Positions 6,918 to 11,435 of a DNA stretch of 11,435 nucleotides are shown here, one piece after another. Under the pieces are notes generated by a model, which saw nothing but the letters and a program-made list of their open reading frames with translations, was not told the DNA's origin and did no database searches. Numbering within the stretch: position 1 is the first letter of the stretch; each line of letters begins with the position of its first letter. Position numbers and translations under genes: made by a program. The stretch is from Rhodospirillaceae bacterium (lineage in GTDB: Bacteria; Pseudomonadota; Alphaproteobacteria; SP197), in contig JABIUG010000124.1 in assembly GCA_018700655.1 (NCBI GenBank), positions 1 to 11,435 on the forward strand, in the 5' to 3' direction.

Positions 6918-8264
6918 GTGGCGACGGATCGCCATTCTTCATGGATGACGGGCCCGCTTGGTGGCCTGATCCTGCGCCCCTGGTTCGACCGGCTTGCCCT
7001 TGCCGCGATGGTGAAGGGTTACTTCCCGTTGTCACGTCTGTGGGCGGCGGCTGAAGCGGCAGGCGAAGATGCTGAGACCTTTTTTTCCGAAGTACCGATG
7101 GCGCCCCTGGCGGGTGCGGCCAAAGACCGGCTGCAAGACGCTCTGAAGGAAGCTGCGGCCCGGCGTTCCGATGCCGTCCGGGCCGAACAGGAATGGCGTG
7201 GTGTTTTGTTTGACGCTGGCGCAAGTGCCGACCCGGGAGCGACTGAAAAACACCGACGGCGCGCGATTGCCCACAGCATGCACAGCCGCGGCCTCTTTCG
7301 GCCATGGCGCAAGCAGGCATCGCCTGTGCGATTTTCGACAGTTCCACCTGCCGAGGCCCATGCCCGTTTCGGCCATCATCTGCAGGATCCCCCACAGGCG
7401 TTCCAGCCCGAATCAGCCGTAGTGGAAGTGTCACGACCGGTTGCAAGCAACGGCGTGATCGAACGCTGGCTTCGCTTTGACTGCCCCCATGATGGTGTCG
7501 GCGGAACGGCCTGGGCCCATGTCTTTGAGCCCGAGGGCGGTTTTGATCATACGATCGTCCTGTGCCACGGCGTCGGCATGGAGGCCGAGGTCTGGGGCGA
7601 GGGCTATCACATGGCCCCGCCCTTCGTGGCCCGTGGGTTGCGTGTGATCGAGCCCGAAGCGCCATGGCACAGCCGCAGGCGGCCGCTGGGTCACCATGGC
7701 GGTGAGCCATTCATGGCCAACGGCCTTGCGGGCGCGATCGAGATGTTTGGGTGCCATGTCCGCGAGATCGGCGCCCTGGTCGGCTGGGCACATGAAACAT
7801 CCGACGGCAAGGTGGCGGTTGGCGGGATCAGCCTGGGCGCGCTCAATTCCCAGCTTGCGGTGGCCCATGCAGGCAGCTGGCCGGAGGTGATGCGGCCCGA
7901 TGCCGCGTTGTTTGTCACGACGACCGACCGTCTCGACCATGTCGCGTGGGATAGTGGTTTTTCCAAGGGTTTCAAAGGTGCCGCCGAATTGTCCCAGGCA
8001 GGTTGGACGCGCGAGATCTCGCAGGACTGGTTGCCGTTGCTTGCACCGGTCGGCGAGCCGGGCATAGCGCCCGACCGGATCGTCATGGCGCTGGGCACGG
8101 CCGACAACATCACGCCTTATGCAAGCGGGGGTGCATTTGCCAAACGCTGGCGGATTCCGCCCGAGAATCTTCTGGAAACCTGGCAGGGCCATTTCAGCAA
8201 GGCGTTGGGGCTGGGACACAACCCGGCACCGATCGAGCGGTTATGCGCCATCCTGCGCTCTTGA
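6918..8264 (+). CDS. Alpha/beta hydrolase, large, substrate unknown
   Basis: A 448-residue protein with an N-terminal region of about 160 residues and no recognised motif, followed by an alpha/beta hydrolase fold. In the C-terminal part are a strand and oxyanion loop TIVLCHGVGME (212-222), EAPWHSRRRPLGHHGGEPF (247-265), the nucleophile elbow GGISLGA with Ser305, an acid in GTADNITPY (Asp396), and a histidine in WQGHFS (His425). The HSRR-GHHGG block recalls the ABHD18-like (DUF2048) group, a tentative impression. No signal peptide is evident; the N-terminus (GGLILRPWFDRLALAAMV) is mildly hydrophobic. The GTG at 6918, 17 bases after fdx, gives the listed length. An in-frame ATG at 6945 is an alternative; neither has a strong ribosome-binding site. 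Proximity suggests cotranscription with fdx, but any link to Fe-S biology is unproven. Confidence 0.85.
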   Translation: MATDRHSSWMTGPLGGLILRPWFDRLALAAMVKGYFPLSRLWAAAEAAGEDAETFFSEVPMAPLAGAAKDRLQDALKEAAARRSDAVRAEQEWRGVLFDAGASADPGATEKHRRRAIAHSMHSRGLFRPWRKQASPVRFSTVPPAEAHARFGHHLQDPPQAFQPESAVVEVSRPVASNGVIERWLRFDCPHDGVGGTAWAHVFEPEGGFDHTIVLCHGVGMEAEVWGEGYHMAPPFVARGLRVIEPEAPWHSRRRPLGHHGGEPFMANGLAGAIEMFGCHVREIGALVGWAHETSDGKVAVGGISLGALNSQLAVAHAGSWPEVMRPDAALFVTTTDRLDHVAWDSGFSKGFKGAAELSQAGWTREISQDWLPLLAPVGEPGIAPDRIVMALGTADNITPYASGGAFAKRWRIPPENLLETWQGHFSKALGLGHNPAPIERLCAILRS

Positions 8265-8282
8265 TTGCCTGCGATACGGCCC

Positions 8283-8346
8283 TAGAGCGGATCGCGGTCA
8301 GGCGGGACCACATGGTGGTTCCGCCTGACCGCGTGAATCCGCTCTA
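8283..8346. repeat. Interspersed palindromic element E3 (pair B, left member)
   Basis: A 64-base palindrome from TAGAGC (8283-8288) to GCTCTA (8341-8346). As in E1, the 4-base flank GGAT is on the left (8289-8292) and the 7-base flank TGAATCC on the right (8334-8340). The stem has 19-base arms (8293-8311 and 8315-8333), fully paired with one G-U, around an ATG loop. The stem sequence differs from E1 and E4. It begins 18 bases after the hydrolase stop. Confidence 0.92.
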
Positions 8347-8358
8347 TCTCACAAAGTG

Positions 8359-8422
8359 TAGAGCAACTTCACCCGGCCCGTTTGTATCGCAAAGCGATAC
8401 AAACGGGCCGGGATTTGCTCTA
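8359..8422. repeat. Interspersed palindromic element E4 (pair B, right member), touching mnmA
   Basis: A 64-base palindrome from TAGAGC (8359-8364) to GCTCTA (8417-8422), starting exactly 12 bases after E3. The 7-base flank AACTTCA is on the left (8365-8371) and the 4-base flank ATTT on the right (8413-8416), mirroring E3. The stem is a perfect 19 bp (8372-8390 with 8394-8412) around an AAA loop. Its end lies 11 bases before the likely mnmA ATG, so the element occupies the place where a ribosome-binding site would be. No T run follows. Confidence 0.93.
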
Positions 8423-8433
8423 TGTTCCCCGCA

Positions 8434-9564
8434 ATGAATACGCTCGGTTTTGATAAGGCCCCGGACGCCACCCGTGTCGTCGTCGCCATGTCAGGCGGGG
8501 TCGACAGCTCGGTCACGGCTGCACTTCTGAAAGAGCAGGGTTACGAGACGATCGGGATCACGCTGCAGCTCTACGATCACGGTCAGGCCGTTGGTCGGCC
8601 GGGAACCTGTTGTGCCGGTGCCGATATCCACGACGCCCGTCGCGTCGCCTCGGCGCTTGATATTCCCCATTATGTGCTCGATTACGAAAGCCGCTTTCGC
8701 GACGCGGTGATGGATGATTTCGCCGACAGTTATCTTGCCGGCGAGACGCCGATCCCCTGTGTGCGTTGCAACCAGACCGTCAAGTTCACCGATTTGATGC
8801 AGACCGCACGTGATCTCGGGGCCGATGCCCTTGCAACCGGTCACTATGTGCGCTGGATCGGCGGCGCCGATGGCCCTGAACTTCATCGTGGCGCCGAAAC
8901 CGCGCGGGACCAGAGTTATTTTCTGTTTGCGACCACACCAGACCAGCTCGACCTGCTGCGATTCCCGCTCGGCGCGATGACCAAGGACGAGGTGAGGGAC
9001 CATGCTCGCCGCCTCGATCTGGCAGTCTCGGACAAACCTGACAGCCAGGATATCTGTTTCGTGCCCCAGGGCCGATACGCCGATGTCGTGGCAAAGCTGC
9101 GGCCCGGTGCGATCGAGCCCGGCGAGATCGTCGATCTCGACGGCAAGGTGCTGGGTAGCCATGAGGGCGTCATCAATTTCACGGTTGGTCAGCGCAAGGG
9201 GATCGGGATTGCCGCGGCTGACCCGTTGTTCGTCGTGCGCCTGGAACCCGAGAGCCGGCGGGTCGTGATCGGCCCGCGCAGCGCGCTGATGAAGACGACG
9301 ATGACCATCCGGGACGTGAACTGGCTGGGTGTCTCTTCGATGCCCCGGGAAGGTGTGCCCTGCGAGGTTAAACTGCGTTCGGCCCAGCCCCAGCATGGCG
9401 CCCATGTGACGCCGTTGCCCGATGGTCGTGCCAGGGTCGTGCTGGACGAAGCCGCCGAGGCCGTCGCACCCGGTCAGGCCTGCGTGATGTATGTTGGTGA
9501 CCGGGTTCTGGGCGGCGGCTGGATCGAACGCGCCGATGCTGTTGCAGCCGCGGTTGCGGCCTGA
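8434..9564 (+). CDS. mnmA: tRNA-specific 2-thiouridylase MnmA
   Basis: Installs sulfur at C2 of the wobble uridine (position 34) in tRNA for Lys, Glu and Gln, using ATP and a persulfide relayed from a cysteine desulfurase. The 376-residue protein has the PP-loop SGGVDSS (20-26), GITLQLYD, the GTCCAGADIHDARRVA block, the nucleophile Cys112 in PCVRCNQTVKF (E. coli Cys102), TGHYVR, RDQSYFLF, and the second catalytic Cys208 in DSQDICFVPQG (E. coli Cys199). VGQRKGIGIA and the C-terminal beta-barrel region follow. The ATG at 8434 gives MNTLGFDKAP, as in related proteins I recall. The frame also has an ATG at 8422 whose first base is the last base of palindrome E4. No Shine-Dalgarno sequence is visible before either. 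The nearby desulfurases are plausible sulfur donors. Confidence 0.96.
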   Translation: MNTLGFDKAPDATRVVVAMSGGVDSSVTAALLKEQGYETIGITLQLYDHGQAVGRPGTCCAGADIHDARRVASALDIPHYVLDYESRFRDAVMDDFADSYLAGETPIPCVRCNQTVKFTDLMQTARDLGADALATGHYVRWIGGADGPELHRGAETARDQSYFLFATTPDQLDLLRFPLGAMTKDEVRDHARRLDLAVSDKPDSQDICFVPQGRYADVVAKLRPGAIEPGEIVDLDGKVLGSHEGVINFTVGQRKGIGIAAADPLFVVRLEPESRRVVIGPRSALMKTTMTIRDVNWLGVSSMPREGVPCEVKLRSAQPQHGAHVTPLPDGRARVVLDEAAEAVAPGQACVMYVGDRVLGGGWIERADAVAAAVAA

Positions 9565-9576
9565 CGCGCAACCATC

Positions 9577-9605
9577 TTGACTTGCCCCGGCGCGGCTCCT
9601 ATATG
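9577..9605 (+). promoter_or_regulatory. Sigma-70-type promoter of the tRNA gene
   Basis: TTGACT (9577-9582) and TATATG (9600-9605) are separated by exactly 17 bases. They lie 16 bases before the tRNA 5' end and 12 bases after the mnmA stop. The matches are 5/6 and 4/6, the best promoter-like pair seen in the window. Confidence 0.75.
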
Positions 9606-9621
9606 CGTCCAGCCTTTCAGA

Positions 9622-9697
9622 GGCGGAGTAGCTCAGTTGGTAGAGCAGGGGAATCATAATCCCTTTGTCGGGGGTTCAAGTCCCTCCTCCGCTACCA
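9622..9697 (+). tRNA. tRNA-Met (anticodon CAT), probably elongator
   Basis: A 76-base cloverleaf with encoded CCA. The acceptor stem pairs GGCGGAG (9622-9628) with CTCCGCT (9687-9693), with a G-U at the first pair. The discriminator A is at 9694 and CCA at 9695-9697. The D stem is GCTC/GAGC. The anticodon stem GGGGA/TCCCT encloses loop ATCATAA, giving CAT. The T stem is GGGGG/CCCTC with loop TTCAAGT. The standard G-U-closed acceptor and general sequence suggest elongator Met. CAT is also shared by initiator tRNA and by tRNA-Ile2 (lysidine-modified). The initiator is unlikely because the first base pair is formed. Ile2 cannot be fully excluded by eye. Confidence 0.95.
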
Positions 9698-9702
9698 AAT
9701 AT

Positions 9703-9734
9703 GCCCGCCGGGTCATGGACCCGGCGGGCTTTTT
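9703..9734 (+). terminator. Rho-independent terminator after the tRNA
   Basis: Perfect 12-bp arms, GCCCGCCGGGTC (9703-9714) and GACCCGGCGGGC (9718-9729), surround an ATG loop and are followed by five T residues (9730-9734). It starts 5 bases after the tRNA CCA, closing a single-gene tRNA unit. Confidence 0.92.
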
Positions 9735-9862
9735 GTTGGTCGACCGTGCCAGTTCCGACTTGGTTCCGGCCGCCAGGTCGGCGAGACCCTCGACGTGCCA
9801 CGGCCGGCCTCCGGTGTGGTTCGCAGTGCTTGCGTTGCTTGCCGTTCGGTTAGGCGGCCAGC

Positions 9863-9930
9863 GTCGAAGGCGTTTTGAAGAACCTGTAGCTGCCCCACAA
9901 AGCGCCGGACAGGTTCCGAAGCAGTTCGAT
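9863..9930. repeat. Nested inverted repeat in the tRNA-downstream intergenic region
   Basis: Perfect 8-base arms GAACCTGT (9880-9887) and ACAGGTTC (9909-9916) lie inside a second pairing of TCGAA (9864-9868) with TTCGA (9925-9929). This could be a small structured RNA, an operator or chance. No promoter or terminator points to an RNA gene. Confidence 0.3.
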
Positions 9931-10006
9931 GACGCCCTTCGGGGTTCCCTCGTGGGGTCTCGCGTGAGCACTAGGACCCGCTTGCACCGTTGATGATCGC
10001 TGGCAG

Positions 10007-10127
10007 TGTCAGACCAACGACAATCAGGTTTCAGTTCTAAATCCAGTCGGCCCATGAAATCCCCGGAAACCGGTGAGCTTGTGCAGCCGTTTGGCGCGCC
10101 AAATATGACAGGAATTTCGGTCTGACA
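10007..10127. repeat. 121-base segment with 9-base terminal inverted repeats
   Basis: TGTCAGACC (10007-10015) and GGTCTGACA (10119-10127) are perfect inverted copies; the inward similarity ends a base or two later. TCGCTGGC occurs just outside on both sides (9997-10004 and 10144-10151), but not flush with the repeats as a target duplication should be. It could be a decayed MITE-like element or a pair of regulator sites. Confidence 0.3.
10090..10103. promoter_or_regulatory. 14-base perfect palindrome, possible operator
   Basis: TTTGGCGCGCCAAA reads identically on both strands. It lies about 140 bases upstream of the Rid-like gene, between the 9-base inverted repeats. No known regulator site is recognised, and a palindrome of this length is not very rare by chance in a window this size. 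Confidence 0.25.
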
Positions 10128-10243
10128 GTACCCGATTTGACTTTCGCTGGCGCCAGGGAACTGATGTGGGTTCAATCGCCATTCGTGGCCTTGGCGTCTG
10201 CATCCGACAGGATCGGTCCGCCGACAGCAGGGGGAGGCTCGCC

Positions 10244-11435
10244 GTGAGACGACATGCTTTGCAGGCCGGTCACTGGCGCTGGCCGATCGAGGTCGGAAAC
10301 AGCCAGGGTGTCAGGGACGGCGAGATGGTTTTCGTCGGTGGCCAGGCCGATCTTTCACCGTCTGGCGAGGTGGGGCACGCGGGCGACCTTTGTGCCCAGA
10401 CCACCGCTGCGCTCGATCACATGGCGGCGGTGCTCGTTGAGCTCGACGCGGATGTGAACGACGTCGTCAAGCTGGTCGTGTTCTATCGCGACCGGGGTGA
10501 TGCCGATGAAGCCGGCCTTCTGGCTGCGATCCGGGCACGTTTCCCGGACGCGCTGCCGCCGGCGCTGGCTGCCGTTCCCTTGCCCTCGCTCGGGCTGCCG
10601 GGACTCGAAGTCGTGATCGAGGCAATTGCCATGCGCGGTACGTCCGGGGATCGCCTCTTGCGCACGGCCTCCAACCCGGAGGGTCACTGGGACTGGCCAT
10701 TCAGCCACGGCCTGCGCTGTGGCGAGCTGGTCTTCGTCGGCACCCAGATGCCGCTCGACCGTACCGGCGGGATGTGCGACCCGGGTGACCCGGTCGCCCA
10801 GGCACAGATCAACATCGAGAACCTGGGCGGGGTCCTGGCGGGGTCGGTGCCGAACCCGACGACGTCTGCCGCATCAACACCTATTATCTCGGCCACGGCA
10901 CGGCGAAGGACTGGGCCGAGGCCGGTCGCATCCGCGGCCATGCCTTCACCTGGCCCGGCCCGGTCGGGACCGGCGTGCCGGTGCCCGCGTTGTTCCCCGA
11001 TGGCCTGACACAGCGCCAGGAGGCGTTTGCGATGATCGGTGCCGACGGTGTCCGCCTGGCGCGCACCGCGCTGCGCCCCGAGGGTCACTGGGACTGGCCG
11101 GTCCCGGTCAACTTCCAACAGATCGTGAGGGTCGGCCGGATGATCTTCATTGGCGGCCAGATCTCGGCTGCCGGCATCGCCGAGGTCGTCCATCCGGGTG
11201 ATCTCTCCACCCAGATCCATGAGTGCCTGGGCAACATCGAGGCGACGCTCAAGGCGGTCGGAGCGGGAATGGCCGACATCGTCAAGCTCAACGTCTTCTA
11301 CAAGGGTGGCGACGATCCCGACGAGCTCTACCGGACCCTCTCGATCTGCGACTCCTGGTTCGAGGGACCGGGGCCCGTGATCACGACCGTGCCGCTCGCC
11401 AAACTGGGCATCGAGGGCCTTGAAGTCGAGATCGA
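10244..11435 (+). CDS. Triple RidA/YjgF-domain protein, frameshifted, open at window end
   Basis: Three RidA/YjgF-like domains lie in tandem. Each opens with GHW(R/D)WP, at nucleotides 10268, 10682 and 11083, so the period is about 134-138 residues, one Rid domain each. Domain 1 ends LEVVIEAIAMRG; domain 3 has IVRVGRMIFIGGQIS, DIVKLNVFYKGG and LEVEI. The start is the GTG at 10244, preceded at about 7 bases by a strong GGGGAGG (10231-10237); the open frame back to 10166 looks non-coding. Around 10841-10843 the frame must shift by -1: the original frame turns into unrelated sequence and stops at 11008, while the frame from 10843 continues domain 2 (VGAEPDDVCRINTYYLGHG) and domain 3 without a stop to the edge. 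The Arg that binds the imine carboxylate in RidA (E. coli Arg105) is replaced in all three domains, so canonical imine deaminase activity is doubtful. Function unknown. Confidence 0.8.
10838..10845 (+). other. Frameshift site in the triple Rid gene
   Basis: At GCGGGGTC the reading frame from 10244 gives GCG GGG TCG, but family-like protein resumes only if one extra G is present (GCG GGG GTC). The fault lies in a G run, a common place for one-base indels in sequencing or replication. No standard slippery heptamer is seen. Confidence 0.8.

Larger units (their letters stand above)
9735..10243. other. 509-base stretch without a supportable gene
   Basis: Between the tRNA terminator and the Rid-like gene no frame has a good start, ribosome-binding site or recognisable protein. 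The longest minus-strand frame here (stop 9654, start 10175) runs into antisense tRNA and ends in the familiar spurious GLEPPTKGL. Inverted repeats are the only structure: GAACCTGT/ACAGGTTC (9880-9887, 9909-9916), TGTCAGACC/GGTCTGACA (10007-10015, 10119-10127) and a 14-base palindrome (10090-10103). The part after about 10005 is visibly more AT-rich than its surroundings. A TTGACT at 10137-10142 could be a -35 for the Rid gene, with only a poor -10 (ACTGAT, 10160-10165). Confidence 0.6.

Noticed and set aside
6538..7710. 390-codon minus-strand open frame opposite fdx and the large hydrolase
   Set aside because: It is antisense to fdx and the hydrolase, low in complexity (Arg, Pro, Gly, His) and without motifs.
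8359..8422. Palindromes E1-E4 as Rho-independent terminators
   Set aside because: None is followed by a T run, and E4 ends 11 bases before a start codon. They might still stop transcription in a Rho-dependent way, but the sequence does not show it.
9641..9646. TAGAGC inside the tRNA as a repeat boundary
   Set aside because: This is the normal D-arm sequence of the tRNA.
9654..10175. Minus-strand 173-codon open frame downstream of the tRNA
   Set aside because: Its C-terminus is translated from the antisense strand of the tRNA (ending GLEPPTKGL, a well-known spurious product), it has no family resemblance, and it spans a strong terminator.
10838..10845. Programmed -1 ribosomal frameshifting in the Rid gene
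   Set aside because: There is no X-XXY-YYZ slippery heptamer, and the position in a G run fits a simple one-base deletion or sequence error better.
1..11435. CRISPR array, phage or plasmid functions
   Set aside because: No regularly spaced direct repeats, integrase, capsid, replication or toxin-antitoxin genes are seen; the four palindromes are in two pairs, not an array.

Overview
The window is GC-rich, gene-dense DNA that looks alphaproteobacterial, probably Rhodospirillales-like. The signs are a divergent tyrS/anmK pair, a short EpsC-type serine acetyltransferase, a cluster-binding IscR followed by two adjacent cysteine desulfurases and an adrenodoxin-type ferredoxin, and the style of MnmA. 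This placement is inferred from gene content and protein style; no search was run.

Layout. Positions 1-806 (minus) hold the N-terminal two thirds of tyrosyl-tRNA synthetase. It diverges from anmK (972-2045, plus), the anhydromuramic acid kinase of cell-wall recycling. anmK meets a COG2945-type alpha/beta hydrolase (2042-2680, minus) tail to tail, and the two stop codons share one CTAG. A 301-base divergent region follows, with a good IscR type-1-like operator (2741-2765) and a pair of long palindromes (2774-2912). Then comes the plus-strand sulfur and Fe-S block: cysE (2982-3713), iscR (3728-4180), a NifS-like cysteine desulfurase (4194-5291), iscS (5299-6483) and fdx (6568-6900). A 448-residue alpha/beta hydrolase of unknown substrate (6918-8264) follows closely. 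A second palindrome pair (8283-8422) lies just before mnmA (8434-9564). After mnmA come a tRNA with anticodon CAT, with a clear promoter and Rho-independent terminator, and about 500 bases with no convincing gene. The window ends in a protein of three fused RidA/YjgF-like domains (10244 to the window end), interrupted by a one-base frameshift in a G run near 10841.

How the genes work together. CysE makes O-acetylserine, the precursor of cysteine. The two desulfurases take persulfide sulfur from cysteine, Fdx supplies electrons for cluster assembly, and IscR senses cluster status. MnmA spends persulfide sulfur on 2-thiouridine in tRNA. The block therefore reads as a cysteine-to-sulfur-delivery cluster. 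No iscU, iscA, hscB or hscA lies between iscS and fdx, so any scaffold and chaperones must be encoded elsewhere.

Most notable structure. Four 63-64 base palindromes (two pairs) share a fixed architecture: TAGAGC and GCTCTA ends, a 4-nt and a 7-nt unpaired flank, a stem of about 19 bp and a tiny loop. Within each pair the 7-nt arms face inward across exactly 12 bases. The four stems differ in sequence but each still pairs, so structure rather than sequence is what is conserved.
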